From Xanthomonas fragariae (lineage in GTDB: Bacteria; Pseudomonadota; Gammaproteobacteria; Xanthomonadales; Xanthomonadaceae), in NCBI RefSeq assembly GCF_900183975.1, contig NZ_LT853882.1:496001-560000 (forward strand): a stretch of 64,000 bases of DNA, in the 5' to 3' direction. A program made the position numbers and the translations under genes. The stretch's first letter is position 1. Each line of letters opens with the position of its first letter. Positions 26,653 to 36,939 of this stretch are shown here, piece by piece. The notes below the pieces were generated by a model. It worked only from the letters and a program-made list of their open reading frames with translations, ran no database searches and was not told the origin of the DNA.

Positions 26653-27251
26653 GCACCACGCACGACCACGCTGCGTGCCGGGCATGTCACCTCGCCAGGC
26701 ATGCCGTACCCAGCTGCGCAGGCGAACTCAACAGCAGGTCGGCTCACGCGCCGTGCAGAAAATGAAGATCGTGAGCGCGCCCTGCACGCCATCTCCACAG
26801 TCGGCGCGTAGGCTGTTGGTCATCCAGCGAACTCGGCGCATGTCGTCGAGCGGATTGGTCCGACGCCGCGACTGGTGTCGCTCACGTCAGCGCCGGCTGA
26901 CATTCTGCGTTGCGATGCAACAGCGCAAGCGAGCTGATCCACGCATCGATCAAGATGGCGTCCGCGTTCGGACTGGCGTGGCAGCCGTTGCAAACCTTGC
27001 ACTCCTTGGCGTTTCGGCACTTTCGACGCGGCGACCGACCCCGGCCATGACGCTTGGCACTGGCATAATCCAGCGCTGCCGTGCGTACTTCGCTCACATT
27101 CACTGCGGCGAGCTCGATTTGGGGGAGAGCGCCGCACGGCGCATATGTCGTGACAGCAGCATGCAATCTCGATGTGATGCGCAGACGCGGGTTCGCGCCG
27201 CTGTCACAATTCTCAATTGAACATATCTAGTCATTGCGGACAGAAGCGCTC
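26653..27251. other. Long intergenic region before the NtrC-type regulator
   Basis: About 600 bp with no gene I can support. Overlapping frames have unnatural composition. The regulator promoter probably lies in the last 100 bp (AT-rich CAATTCTCAATTGAACATAT at about 27210-27229). Confidence 0.4.
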
Positions 27252-28532
27252 ATGGACCCTCTTTCCTGCGCCATCATCGACGACGACGTGGAGTTCTGCG
27301 ATCAGGTGGTTGAGTTAGCCACCGATAGCGGCTTCCGTGCCAAGGGCATCCACACCCTCGGCGAAGCCAGCCATTGGCTGGACAGCAACTTCCCCGACTT
27401 GCTGGTCGTGGATGTTGGTCTGCCCGATGGCAGCGGTTTCGATCTCATCGAACGGCTCGACCCGGATCACACGCCACAGATTGTGGTGGTGTCGGGCGAT
27501 TACGCCTACGAAACCCAGGGCCGCGCGCAGCAATTCGGCGTCAGCGAGTTTCTCACCAAGCCTTTCGAGCCGGAACGTCTGGAGCGGGTGCTCGGCGGGC
27601 TGCGTGAAGCGCAGCGGGGCAACCTGGGCATCGTCGGCAATAGCGACAGCGTTGTGCTGCTGCGCAAGGACATCGTGCGCGTGGCGCCGACCGATCTGAA
27701 TGTGCTGGTGACCGGCGAAACCGGTACCGGTAAGGATCTGGTCGCGCGGGCCATCCACCGTGTGTCCGGCCGTCGCGGTCGCTTCGTGCCGGTCAACTGC
27801 GGCGCGATTCCGGAAGAACTGCTGGCCAGCCAGTTGTTCGGTCACGAGCGCGGCAGCTTCACCGGTGCCGATCGTCGGCATGCCGGGTTCCTGGAACAAG
27901 CCGCCGATGGCACGTTGTTCCTGGACGAAATCGGCGAAATGCCCAAGCGCCTGCAGGTGTACCTGCTGCGGGCGATCGAATCGCGCAGCTTCATGCGTGT
28001 TGGCGGTAACGAGGAAATCCCGTTGGAGGCCCGCGTTGTGGCTGCCACGCATCAGCATGTGCAGCGCGAGCACGCTGTGCTGCGCGAGGATCTGTTCTAT
28101 CGCCTCAACGAATACCCAATCCAGGTGCCGCCGCTGCGCGAACGGCGCGGCGACGCGCGTCTGCTGGGCCTGCGCGTGATCGACGAGCTCAACGTGCAGT
28201 ATGGCGAGCGCAAGCTGCCAACCAAATCGTTGCTCCGCTATCTGGCGTATCACACCTGGCCGGGCAACGTGCGCGAACTGCGCTCGTTCATTCGCTATCT
28301 GTATCTGCGTTCGGATGGGGATCTATTGAGCGCGCCGGAGATCGAGCAGACCGTGCCGCAGGCCGATCAGGACGGGTTGTTGATTCCGGCTGGCTGGACC
28401 ATGCGTCAGGCCGAAGACGCCATGATCGAAGCCACACTGGCACGCACGCGCTTCAACAAGAAGGCTGCGGCGCGTGAGCTGGGGATCAGCGTGCGTACGC
28501 TGCACAACCGGCTCAGCGACAAGGACACCTAG
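27252..28532 (+). CDS. Sigma-54-dependent response regulator (NtrC family)
   Basis: This 426-aa protein has an N-terminal receiver domain (1-115) with acidic pair IDDD and phospho-acceptor VVDVGLPDGSG near residue 55. The AAA+ domain (about 130-350) has Walker A GETGTGKD, Walker B LFLDEIGEMP and a sigma-54 contact loop GSFTGAD, a variant of GAFTGA that should remain functional. The Fis-type HTH ends the protein (KAAARELGISVRTLHNRL). It is followed with a stop/start overlap by a tiny H-box protein and sits beside a receiver protein and a hybrid kinase, suggesting a common signalling pathway. Confidence 0.88.
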   Translation: MDPLSCAIIDDDVEFCDQVVELATDSGFRAKGIHTLGEASHWLDSNFPDLLVVDVGLPDGSGFDLIERLDPDHTPQIVVVSGDYAYETQGRAQQFGVSEFLTKPFEPERLERVLGGLREAQRGNLGIVGNSDSVVLLRKDIVRVAPTDLNVLVTGETGTGKDLVARAIHRVSGRRGRFVPVNCGAIPEELLASQLFGHERGSFTGADRRHAGFLEQAADGTLFLDEIGEMPKRLQVYLLRAIESRSFMRVGGNEEIPLEARVVAATHQHVQREHAVLREDLFYRLNEYPIQVPPLRERRGDARLLGLRVIDELNVQYGERKLPTKSLLRYLAYHTWPGNVRELRSFIRYLYLRSDGDLLSAPEIEQTVPQADQDGLLIPAGWTMRQAEDAMIEATLARTRFNKKAAARELGISVRTLHNRLSDKDT

Positions 28533-28774
28533 TGCCCGATGCATCACAGGGGCAGCGGCGCGACCTGCTGCACAAGTTGCGCAACCGTCTCAACGTGATG
28601 GGCTTTGCGCTGTACGCCATACGCAACGAATCCTCCAAGCCGCTGGAAACGCTACGCAGCGCGCATCAGTCCGCTGTCGAGCTGCTCAATCAAATCGGCG
28701 CAGAAGAACGCGCCCTGCAGCATGCCGTTGACGCATCCACAAAGACACCACACGCGGATGGCAGCGATCAGTGA
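28532..28774 (+). CDS. Small H-box-like protein (possible phosphotransfer partner)
   Basis: This 80-aa protein starts at a GTG that overlaps the regulator stop (TAGTG). The helix LLHKLRNRLNVMGFALYAI near the start resembles the dimerisation/phospho-acceptor H-box of histidine kinases (H-x-L-R-N-x-L-N). A second helix follows (LRSAHQSAVELLNQIGAE), giving the outline of a two-helix DHp hairpin without any ATPase domain. It converges on the receiver gene, with 3' ends overlapping by 7 bp. Its role is inferred: it could phosphorylate or dephosphorylate the neighbouring receivers. Confidence 0.55.
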   Translation: MPDASQGQRRDLLHKLRNRLNVMGFALYAIRNESSKPLETLRSAHQSAVELLNQIGAEERALQHAVDASTKTPHADGSDQ

Positions 28775-29151
28775 TGCTCGGCTGGCTTGGACTGGTTGCT
28801 CAGCAGCGTCGTGATCGTGCGCGGGTTGTACGGCTTCATGCAATACGACAGATGCGCGAAGCGCTGCGGCAAGGTGTAGCGGTCGTAGCCCGAGCAAAAC
28901 GAAAACGGTACACCGCGCTCCATCAAGGCATCGGCCACCGGAAACACCGGCTGGCCGCGCACATTGACGTCCAGCAACGCCCCATCGATGGCTTGGCCCG
29001 AATTGACTAGCGACAGGGCGTCGGGCACATTGCCGACGGGCCCGACCACGCTGACGCCGGCTTCCATCAATAAGTCGTTGAGAGATTCAGCCAGTAAATA
29101 ATCATCCTCGACCACGAGGATGCGGCGGCCGTTGAGTGAATTGTCGAGCAT
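28768..29151 (-). CDS. Single-domain response regulator
   Basis: This protein is 127 aa from the ATG at 29151, with GGAG six bases upstream. It is a receiver domain only: ILVVEDDYLLAESL holds the acidic pair, ALLDVNVRG the phospho-acceptor Asp, and CMKPYN the conserved Lys-Pro. It lacks an output domain, like receivers that act by phosphorelay or stoichiometric binding. It lies divergent to the CheB-CheR-HWE kinase, the most likely partner. Confidence 0.85.
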   Translation of the reverse strand: MLDNSLNGRRILVVEDDYLLAESLNDLLMEAGVSVVGPVGNVPDALSLVNSGQAIDGALLDVNVRGQPVFPVADALMERGVPFSFCSGYDRYTLPQRFAHLSYCMKPYNPRTITTLLSNQSKPAEHH

Positions 29152-29361
29152 GGGAAACTCCAGGGCGTTGGCGCAATCACAGACGCGCGTTCGCATGGTG
29201 CGCGTAGCCCGGGTTAATGCCGTGCGTAAGCAGGCGCTTCCAAGACCGGTCTCTGCAACGCGCTGCGCACCTGCATGCGCGTGGTGCGTGACAGTCGAGA
29301 CGGGTTGGGCGATGATCACAGATTGCGCTTGAAGTCCGGCGCTGCCGATGTGATCGCTGCC

Positions 29362-32300
29362 ATGACCGACGACGAATCTTCCCACGACGACACCGCGCCT
29401 GATCCCACCACGCATTCGCCATTGTTCATCCTTGGAGTCGGCGCTGCCGGCCTGGATGCGACCCGCTTGGCCGAATTGCTCGACGCGGTCGCAGGCGCTT
29501 CCAATCTGGCCATCATGTTGTTGCTACGTGACCGCCAGTTGCTGGACGAGCAGTGCCTGCGTGAATTGCTCGGCAAACAGGCCACGTTGTTGGTGGTGCC
29601 CAAAGATGGCGATCGGTTGCAGCCGGGCCGGTTTTATCTGCCGCCCAGCGATACCTTGGTGACCTTGGAAGAAGGTCGTCTGCGTCTGCGCACACTACTG
29701 GATGACGAAAGCGATCATGGGTTGATCGACAGCTTCTTCGTGTCGATGGCGCACGATCAGGACGGCAATGTGATCGGCCTGATCATGGGTCGCTTCGATG
29801 GCGACGGCACCTTGGGCACTGCGGCGATCAAGGAGTGCGGTGGCCTGGCGCTGGTGGTGGACGATGCCTTGTTGCAAGGGCTGGATCTGCGCAGCGCTAG
29901 CAACCCGGCCGCGATCACCGACGATATCCTGCCGCTGCCACGCGTAGCCGCGCGCATTGCTGCGCATATGCAGCGTCATCACGGCTTCGGGCATCCCGCG
30001 CCGGTGGGTGTGCGCAACGGCAGCGAAAACGACAAGCTCAGCCAGGTCGCCGGCATCTTGCGCAATACCACCGGCCACGATTTCCACGGTTACAAGCGAG
30101 CCACGTTTTTGCGCCGCGTACAGCGGCGCATGCAGGTGGTGCAGGTGGAAACGCTGGAGCAGTATCTGGAAGTGCTGCGCAATCGCTTCGACGAGCCGTT
30201 GCAACTGTTCAACGATCTGCTGATTGGCGTGACCCAGTTCTTCCGCGACCGCCGCGAGTTCGAGTTTCTTGAGCAGCAGGTGATTCCGCGGTTGTTTCAG
30301 GGCAAGCACGTGGGCGACAGTCTGCGCGTGTGGGTATTGGGCTGTTCCACCGGTGAAGAAGCGTATTCGTTGGCGATGCTGTTGCGCGAGCATGCCGACA
30401 CGGTAGATGCCGCGCCACGCATCCAGATCTTTGCCAGCGACATCGATGGGCGCGCGTTGGCCACTGCGCGGGTGGGGCGCTACGCGTCCAGCATTGTGGG
30501 TGAAGTTTCACCGAAACGCTTGCGACGCTGGTTCGTCAAGGAGGGCGACACCTATGTGGTGAGCAAGGAGTTGCGTGAGTTGTGCGTGTTCTCCCAGCAC
30601 AGCATCGTCAAGGACCCGCCGTTCTCGCGGCTGGATCTGGTGTCGTGCCGCAATCTGCTGATCTACCTGGATGCCGAACTGCAGAACCGGGTGATCCCGA
30701 TCTTTCATTTCGCGCTCAAGCCGGGCGGCTATTTGTTTCTGGGCAATGCCGAAAATGTCTCACGGCATGCGCAGTTGTTCTCTCCGGTGGAGCGCAGCTT
30801 CCGCGTGTTCCAGCGGATCGATGCCGACAGCCGCGTGCATGCCACGTTCCCCAGCTTGCCGCTTGCGCCTGCCGGGTGCGTGCCGGCGCCGCCGCAGCGG
30901 CAGCGGCAGCGCACCTCCAGCAATGCGTTGGTGCGCGCCGGCGAGCGCATTGCCGACCGCTACGCGCCGGCCTATGCGGTGCTGGACGAACATTTCGATG
31001 TGCTGCACTTTTCCTCGCAAGCCGGGCGTTTCATTCGTCCCGGTAGCGGCGCGCCAACTCTCAATCTGCTCAATCTGATCCATCGCGATCTGCGCCTGGA
31101 TCTGCGTAGCGCGCTCAGTCGCGCCGAGGTGGACAAGTCGCCGGTGCATGTCAAGGGCATCCAGGTGCACGAAGACGCATCGAGCTGGGCGGTGGATCTA
31201 TTCGTGGAGCCAACCTCCGATTCGGAGGCTCCGCGTGGCTATGTAGTGCTGTTCCAGGAAGTGGAAGCGCGCGAACCGGTGGAGCTGCCCGTGCCGCGCG
31301 AAAGCATCCCCGACAACGAACATGTGCAGGTGCTGGAAAACGAACTGCGCATCACCCGTGAGCGGCTGCAGTCGATGATCGAAGAGCTGGAAAGCACCAA
31401 CGAGGAACTCAAGTCCTCCAACGAGGAATACCAGTCGCTTAATGAAGAGCTGCAAAGCGCCAATGAGGAGCTGGAAACCTCCAAGGAAGAGTTGCAGTCG
31501 GTCAACGAGGAAGTCACCACCGTCAACGGCGAACTGGCTCATCGCGTGCAGGAGTTGGCGCATGCCAACAGCGATCTGAAGAACCTGCTGGAAAGCACCC
31601 AGATCGCCACGGTGTTCCTGGACAACGAGCTGCGTGTCACCAACTTTACCCCTGCCGTCACCGACATCCTGCCGCTGGTGGAAAGCGACATCCGCCGACC
31701 GATCAGCGACATCAAGATGCATGTCGACTATGACGAGCTACAGGACGATGTCCGCCGAGTGATCCGCACCCTGGCGGTGCTCGATCGCGAGGTCGAAAAT
31801 CCCGGCACCCACGCGCGTTACATGGTGCGTATGCTGCCTTATCGCACGGTGGACAATTTCATTGGTGGCGCGGTGCTGACCTTCATGGACGTCACCCCGC
31901 TCACGCGCGCCGAGCAGGCGCTACGTAGCAGTGAGCAACGCCTACGTACCCTGATGGAAGGCATTCCGCAGCTGGTGTGGCGTTCGCTCGATGGCGGTCG
32001 CTGGACCTGGTCCAGCCCGCAATGGTCCAGCTACACCGGCTGGAGCGATGCCGAGAGCCTGGAGCTGGGCTGGTTGCAGGCGGTGCATCCGGACGAGCGC
32101 GAGCTGACCATGAAGGCGTGGCAGGAGAGTACGTCGAACGGCGAGCTGGATGTAGAGCACCGCCTGTTCAACGCGGCCGAGCATGGCTACCGCTGGTTTC
32201 ATACGCGCGGCGCACCGGTGCGCGACGAGCGCGGCCAGGTATTGGAATGGCTGGGAACCTCGACCGAATCGGACAACCTGCGTCGCCTGCAGGAAGAACA

Positions 32301-32916
32301 ACGCGTGCTGGTGAGCGAGTTGCAGCACCGCACCCGCAATCTGATCACCGTGGTGCAATCGGTCGCCAAGCAAACTGTGCAGACCAGCCAGAACATGCCG
32401 GAGTTCGCCGGCAAGTTCGAAGACAGGTTGTCTGCGCTGTCGCGCGTGCAAGGGTTGTTGTCGCAATCGGACAATATCCCGACCACCATCGGCGCGTTGC
32501 TGCGCATGGAACTGGATGCGCTCGGTGCCACGCCCGATCAGCAGCGCATCATGGTCGAAGGCCCGGACGTGGCGTTGCGCAAATCCGCCGTGCAGACACT
32601 GGCGCTGGCATTGCACGAGTTGGCGACCAACGCACTCAAGCACGGCGCGCTTGCGGTGGACACCGGCACCTTGTCGATTCGTTGGAATGTCGAGTCCAGC
32701 GGCGACACGCCAGTGCCAGTGCGCTTGGTGCTGCTGTGGATCGAGGAAGGGGTAAATCAAAAACTGCGTAACGATCGCGACAACGCCGGCGGGTTCGGCC
32801 GTCGCCTGATCGAAAAAGCCTTGCCGTACAGCCACGATGCGCAAACACGCTACGAGCTCAGCGACACGCGGCTGGAATGCGAGATCCAGTTGCCCCTTAA
32901 CTCGCTGCAAGGTTGA
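29362..32916 (+). CDS. Hybrid CheB-CheR-PAS-HWE histidine kinase
   Basis: This protein is about 1,184 aa from the ATG at 29362. Residues 20-200 are a CheB-like methylesterase fold, but the serine motif reads GVGAAGLDA instead of the usual GASAGG, so it is probably inactive. CheR spans about 240-510, with the SAM pocket [10 protein letters not shown] and [12 protein letters not shown] long Glu-rich coiled coil (about 670-760) joins PAS domains (about 760-980). An HWE-type kinase follows with H-box [20 protein letters not shown] and [11 protein letters not shown]. It would sense signals and phosphorylate the nearby receiver. A start upstream at 29275 is possible. A hairpin at 32934-32955 follows. 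Confidence 0.85.
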   Translation: MTDDESSHDDTAPDPTTHSPLFILGVGAAGLDATRLAELLDAVAGASNLAIMLLLRDRQLLDEQCLRELLGKQATLLVVPKDGDRLQPGRFYLPPSDTLVTLEEGRLRLRTLLDDESDHGLIDSFFVSMAHDQDGNVIGLIMGRFDGDGTLGTAAIKECGGLALVVDDALLQGLDLRSASNPAAITDDILPLPRVAARIAAHMQRHHGFGHPAPVGVRNGSENDKLSQVAGILRNTTGHDFHGYKRATFLRRVQRRMQVVQVETLEQYLEVLRNRFDEPLQLFNDLLIGVTQFFRDRREFEFLEQQVIPRLFQGKHVGDSLRVWVLGCSTGEEAYSLAMLLREHADTVDAAPRIQIFASDIDGRALATARVGRYASSIVGEVSPKRLRRWFVKEGDTYVVSKELRELCVFSQHSIVKDPPFSRLDLVSCRNLLIYLDAELQNRVIPIFHFALKPGGYLFLGNAENVSRHAQLFSPVERSFRVFQRIDADSRVHATFPSLPLAPAGCVPAPPQRQRQRTSSNALVRAGERIADRYAPAYAVLDEHFDVLHFSSQAGRFIRPGSGAPTLNLLNLIHRDLRLDLRSALSRAEVDKSPVHVKGIQVHEDASSWAVDLFVEPTSDSEAPRGYVVLFQEVEAREPVELPVPRESIPDNEHVQVLENELRITRERLQSMIEELESTNEELKSSNEEYQSLNEELQSANEELETSKEELQSVNEEVTTVNGELAHRVQELAHANSDLKNLLESTQIATVFLDNELRVTNFTPAVTDILPLVESDIRRPISDIKMHVDYDELQDDVRRVIRTLAVLDREVENPGTHARYMVRMLPYRTVDNFIGGAVLTFMDVTPLTRAEQALRSSEQRLRTLMEGIPQLVWRSLDGGRWTWSSPQWSSYTGWSDAESLELGWLQAVHPDERELTMKAWQESTSNGELDVEHRLFNAAEHGYRWFHTRGAPVRDERGQVLEWLGTSTESDNLRRLQEEQRVLVSELQHRTRNLITVVQSVAKQTVQTSQNMPEFAGKFEDRLSALSRVQGLLSQSDNIPTTIGALLRMELDALGATPDQQRIMVEGPDVALRKSAVQTLALALHELATNALKHGALAVDTGTLSIRWNVESSGDTPVPVRLVLLWIEEGVNQKLRNDRDNAGGFGRRLIEKALPYSHDAQTRYELSDTRLECEIQLPLNSLQG

Positions 32917-32933
32917 GTTGGATTGCATGACCC

Positions 32934-32955
32934 CAGACGCGTGCAAGCGCGTCTG
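32934..32955 (+). terminator. Possible terminator hairpin after the kinase
   Basis: An 8-bp stem CAGACGCG/CGCGTCTG with loop TGCAAG sits 18 bp after the kinase stop. There is no U-run. Confidence 0.4.
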
Positions 32956-33514
32956 CACTGGGTGGAATTGATCGTGCGCACGGAGGCGTGCACGCCGATG
33001 CATTGAGTTGCATATTCGATTCGATGCATGACGCATCGCTTGATGGTGGGGTTCGCTGCAGCCACTGCTGTTTGCAACATGCGGCGTTAGAGTGGATGAC
33101 AAAACGTCGCGAGCGGTCGCCGGGTGGGTGCGCACAGCCCGGAGGAACCGCGGCTTACGTGTGGTGCATCATGCCGATTCGGAGCACCGGCCGCGCCCGC
33201 CTTGCGGTGAGCGCAGTGGTTTTGTTGGCCACTCTTACGTTAGCGCGCTCACAACGCGCATGTCGCGCATTCGTTAGTGCACCACAGCAACCTCTGCTGC
33301 ATGTATGGGCGACAGCACGTACATGCAAACGCGTACCGTATGGAAAATCCTGCGCGACGGTGCAGATCTTGCGGCATATTCGACCTTCGCATTGCGCGCG
33401 CAGCAACTGAGGCCGGGTAAAACGCTTGCAGCGTCCACATCTGCGAGAGTCAAAAACTTGGCTCGCATTGTGCTTAACCACTGATGTCGTCGAGATGCAC
33501 ACAGTGGAGTAGTC
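32956..33514. other. Intergenic region with no supported gene
   Basis: About 560 bp. A plus-strand frame (32988-33410) has one hydrophobic segment (LAVSAVVLLATLTLA) but no ribosome binding site and Cys/Arg-rich composition, so I left it out. Confidence 0.4.
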
Positions 33515-34087
33515 ATGATTACGCGCATTCTTCAGTTGTCTGCCCGCGCGGCGAGCAACGCGTGGGTTGAGGTCGGTGTGGGTGCCGATGCCGACATTCT
33601 GGTCGCCGACCGTGGCGGCAAACGCGAGGAGCGTGCCACCTTCGGACGGCGCGCGCCGGGCCAGCAGCGTTCGATCCATATGCAAGAACCCGGTTGGTTG
33701 GGTGGCGTTGATCTGGCCATTTGGGAAACGCAGCGCTGCGCGATTCCGCTATGCGGATTCGCCTGTACGGCGTCGGCAGACGGTACCACCGCAGCCACTT
33801 GGCTGAGCCAGAATGGCGGTGCCGTGTACGCGGCTGGCCTGCGCAACGTGATGGATATCGGCGGCCGCTTGCAGATGGGATTTTCGTTGCTGGTCGCCTC
33901 ATCGGTAAGCATGCCGACGCATCGGCCTCTGTGTATCGACGGCGATGTAGGGCAGTGGCTGCACGCTAGTGGCAACGAGGCCATGCGCCATCTCACCCCA
34001 TGGCGGTTGGAGCGTTGCACTCCTGTTGCCGGTGTGCGGCCGGAATGGGCAAGCGAAGAGCGCTCGGCGCAGGTCGCGCGGGTGTGA
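33515..34087 (+). CDS. Hypothetical protein
   Basis: This 190-aa protein starts at the ATG at 33515 with GGAG upstream. The N-terminus (ITRILQLSARAASNAWVEV) is followed by a mixed region with scattered Gly and several Cys (AIPLCGFACTAS). I recognise no family. Natural amino-acid composition, a ribosome binding site and a terminator 25 bp after the stop support it as a real monocistronic gene. Confidence 0.5.
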   Translation: MITRILQLSARAASNAWVEVGVGADADILVADRGGKREERATFGRRAPGQQRSIHMQEPGWLGGVDLAIWETQRCAIPLCGFACTASADGTTAATWLSQNGGAVYAAGLRNVMDIGGRLQMGFSLLVASSVSMPTHRPLCIDGDVGQWLHASGNEAMRHLTPWRLERCTPVAGVRPEWASEERSAQVARV

Positions 34088-34111
34088 CCGATCATGCCAG
34101 GCAGCATAAGG

Positions 34112-34137
34112 AAGGGGCCCATCGGGGCCCTTCTTCG
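34112..34137 (+). terminator. Probable terminator
   Basis: AAGGGGCCC and GGGGCCCTT form a 9-bp stem with one mismatch and a 3-nt loop, followed by CTTCGCTT. It ends the hypothetical gene at 34087. Confidence 0.55.
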
Positions 34138-34285
34138 CTTCAGTTACCGGTTTCTGATCTCGGCGACAGGACAACAACACGAGTGATTCAACCCATCGCT
34201 AGCGCGTGCACACGATAGGCCGATTGACGTGCGTCGTGCGTATCGAGTTCGGAGGTATCGTGCATGGCAACTCCTGTGGCGTGCC

Positions 34286-34317
34286 AAAAAAGAAACCCGG
34301 GTCGCGAACGATCCGGG
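34286..34317 (-). terminator. Rho-independent terminator of the manganese catalase gene
   Basis: On the minus strand, CCCGGATCG pairs with CGACCCGGG around a TTCG loop with one mismatch. TTTCTTTTTT follows. Confidence 0.8.
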
Positions 34318-34343
34318 CCGGTAATGGGCGGCACCCATCCGGT

Positions 34344-35243
34344 TTAGCGCTGAATGTCGCCGGTGGTGGAGCCGGCACCTGGGCCTGCGCCCAGGTCGGC
34401 GCCCGTCACGCGATCCAGTTCCGGGTTGGACAGCAGACGCATCGACATCGCATCCAGTGCGGCCGTCTGGGTCGTATCCAGCGCTACCGTCGCCGAGCCA
34501 TCGCCGCCATCGACCGCGGCCTGCAGCTCGCGGTCTGTCACCACTTCCCACTGCTCGCCAGCATTCCACGGGCCGACCATGTCGCCTTCGCCCTGCGAGT
34601 TGTTGTAGTACTTGTCGGTGAAGCGCGGATCGCCCGGAAGCTTGCCCGGCGGGAAGTTCGGCTCGATCGAGTACAACGCTTTTTCGAACGACTTTTGATG
34701 TGCCACTTCGCGCGTCATCAAAAAGCGCAATGCATCGACGATGCCCGGATCATCGGTCACGGTAATCAAACGCTCATAGACCAGCTTGGCACGTGCTTCG
34801 GCAGCGATATTCGAGCGCATGTCCGCGGTGGGGCAGCCGATCGAATCGACATACGCTGCGGTCCACGGCACACCACTGGAATTGACCAGTGCCGGACCAC
34901 CGCCATACAGAATCTGCTGGGTGTGGCTGGTGCTGTTCTGGGTCATGGTGCGCATCTCCATGGCTTCTTCCATCCCCTCGGAGAGCACTGCTTTCGGACC
35001 CTTGTTGAGCATGGCGATGATCGAACCGATCACTTCCAAATGGCTGATTTCTTCGGTTGCAATATCGAACAACAGATCCTTGCGGCCCGGATCGTCTTCG
35101 CCCAATGCCTGGGTGAAATAACGCATCGCAGCGGCGAGTTCGCCCTGCGGGCCGCCGAACTGTTCGAGCATCAATGTGGCCAGATCCGGATTCGGTTCGG
35201 CAACGCGGACGGTGTACATCAAACGCTTGTTATGCATGAACAT
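34344..35243 (-). CDS. Manganese catalase
   Basis: This protein is 299 aa from the ATG at 35243, with GGAG upstream; the frame extends further 5' but that part is not family-like. The start HNKRLMYTVRVAEPNPD and the metal ligands in DIATEEISHLEVI and TREVAHQKSFEKAL define a dimanganese catalase, which detoxifies hydrogen peroxide in the cytoplasm. The C-terminal Gly/Ala-rich tail (ADLGAGPGAGSTTG) is usual. It lies upstream of the DUF892/YciE gene in the same direction, fitting a general stress cluster. Confidence 0.92.
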   Translation of the reverse strand: MFMHNKRLMYTVRVAEPNPDLATLMLEQFGGPQGELAAAMRYFTQALGEDDPGRKDLLFDIATEEISHLEVIGSIIAMLNKGPKAVLSEGMEEAMEMRTMTQNSTSHTQQILYGGGPALVNSSGVPWTAAYVDSIGCPTADMRSNIAAEARAKLVYERLITVTDDPGIVDALRFLMTREVAHQKSFEKALYSIEPNFPPGKLPGDPRFTDKYYNNSQGEGDMVGPWNAGEQWEVVTDRELQAAVDGGDGSATVALDTTQTAALDAMSMRLLSNPELDRVTGADLGAGPGAGSTTGDIQR

Positions 35244-35380
35244 GGGTCGTGCTCCATGGCTGACGCCCGGTGACTGCGGCCACTCAAGGAGCGGGCAGAA
35301 ACGTGGGGCTTTGGCTTTCGGGGGATGCCCGCAAAAGATGCGGGCCAACGCAGGGCGGCCGTGCCGACCTGCGCGATGAC

Positions 35381-35887
35381 TCAAGCCGCTTTGCTGGCCT
35401 TGGATGCTTTTTCGTTACCGCCTTGCTCGGCGAGCGAAGTCAGCTTTTGATCGGTGGCCTTTTCTTCTTCCAGCGTCGCCAGCAGCAGCGGCAGCGCGTC
35501 GGCGTAGCCCAGTTGCTTGGCCATCGCGGCGATGGTGCCGTACGAGGCAATCTCGTAATGCTCCACCTTTTGCGCACCGCCGATCAGCGCGGCATCGCGC
35601 ACCGGGCCTGCTTCGATCTCTTCGATCACCTCGCGGCTTTCTTCGACCAGGCCTTCCATTGCAGCGCATTTGATGCGCTTGAGCTTGATGCCCAGCGCCT
35701 CCACGACCTGATCGATGCGTTCAATCTGGCCCTGGGTTTCTTCCAGATGGAGTTCAAAAGCTTGTTTCAGCTTCGGCTCGGTTGCTGCGCTGGCCAAGCG
35801 CGGGAGGGACTTGGTCAGCTGCTTCTCCGCGCTGTAGATGTCCGACAGCTCGTGGATGAAAAGTTCTTCGACAGTCTTGATCGCCAT
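35381..35887 (-). CDS. YciE/DUF892 ferritin-like protein
   Basis: This 168-aa four-helix protein has AGGAG upstream. TVEELFIHELSDIYSAEKQL at the N-terminus and FELHLEETQGQIERIDQV are typical of DUF892. Conserved Glu and His residues form a ferritin-like di-metal site (KVEHYEIASYG). The C-terminus ends in a Lys/Ala tail. It is adjacent to a Mn catalase and a broken paralogue, a common stress-response arrangement. Confidence 0.88.
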   Translation of the reverse strand: MAIKTVEELFIHELSDIYSAEKQLTKSLPRLASAATEPKLKQAFELHLEETQGQIERIDQVVEALGIKLKRIKCAAMEGLVEESREVIEEIEAGPVRDAALIGGAQKVEHYEIASYGTIAAMAKQLGYADALPLLLATLEEEKATDQKLTSLAEQGGNEKASKASKAA

Positions 35888-35930
35888 GGATGGCTCCTTT
35901 CAAGTGGTTAGAGGGTTGAAACGATGCGAT

Positions 35931-36461
35931 TCACCGCTTGGCGGTGACGCCTTCCAGTTGTTCGCGTTCGAGAAACGCGAGCACGATTGCCTCCTGATGC
36001 GCGAGGCGTTATGCGGCCATCTCGATCTCTTGCTGCAGGATGTTTTTGCAGCTCTGTGCCGCCTGCGTTTGGCCGGCAACGCGCGTTGCGACGACGAGTG
36101 CGCGATGGGTGGCGATCTCCAGATGTTCAAAGGCGTCGCTGATGCTCACGCCCTTGGCCACTTCATCGGTCATGACTTCATCAGTCATCAATGCATCGCC
36201 GGCGGCACGCATGCTGACCGTGACGCTGCCGAGCATGCCTTTGACGGTCGGAACGCTGCCACAGACCAGGTCCGGACACTGCCGCACACTTGCGGACTGC
36301 TGCTGCGTTTTTTGCACGTGTTGCTCCGGCCGCAGCTTGAACGCGGGGTAATGCGCAACGCGCGATGCCTTCGCGGTCGACAAGGTCTCAGCTTCCTGCT
36401 CCATCGCATCAGCATCCTGCAGCCACATCACCAAGCGTTCTCTGGATTGCACCGTCGTCAT
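35931..36461 (-). pseudogene. DUF892-like ferritin-fold gene with an in-frame stop
   Basis: The frame from the ATG at 36461 reads MTTVQSRERLVMWLQDADAM and then a DUF892-type helical bundle. It includes a local duplication (MTDEVMTDEV) and FEHLEIATHRALVVATRVAG. It hits TAA at 36009-36011 after EIEMAA. The same frame then continues with HQEAIVLAFLEREQLEGV and TAKR to a natural stop at 35931. The total length of 177 codons fits the family, so one nonsense codon (or readthrough) separates the last 25 residues. A 150-aa truncated product is possible. Confidence 0.65.
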
Positions 36462-36939
36462 CGTCGTTCGTATCTCAGGGCAGTACCGCGTAGTCGCTAA
36501 GCTAGTCCGGTGAGTGTTAGCGCGATCGGTGGAAACGGTGATCCCGATGCGATGGCGACCTGTGCTGTGGCGCAGGCTTGGCGACAGTTGGATGACTCGA
36601 TGGCGATCGAGCTGGAGCGTGCCAGGCTGGCATCGAATCCGTCCTGCAAGGTGCTGCGTGCACAGCTCTGGCGTGTATCGGTTTCTGCAGCGATGCAATC
36701 GCGCGGCACACTGATTGCGACCCCAGCATGACGCCTTGACGCCATCGCCCCCAGCACCGATTGCCATGGCCAGGACCTCGCTTCCGTTTTCGTCGCATCG
36801 CGCTTCGCGGGGCCGACCTCAGGGCCGGCAGCCATGTCAAATCGACGCAAGTCTGAATACGCACTGACGACAAGCGGCCGCTTCTGCGATCATTGCAGGC
36901 TTGTTGCCGGTTCACGGCGTCCTCACAGCTAGGCTCTTC
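36462..36939. other. Intergenic region; possible very small gene
   Basis: About 480 bp. A GTG-started plus frame (36510-36731, 73 aa; RQLDDSMAIELERARLAS) has natural composition but no family and no good ribosome binding site. I do not call it as a gene. Confidence 0.35.

Noticed and set aside
26882..27166. Minus-strand frame with a CNGCH heme-type motif
   Set aside because: The rest of the frame has no cytochrome features and there is no start site; likely chance.
32988..33410. 140-aa frame after the hybrid kinase
   Set aside because: Only one hydrophobic stretch; no ribosome binding site or recognisable domain.
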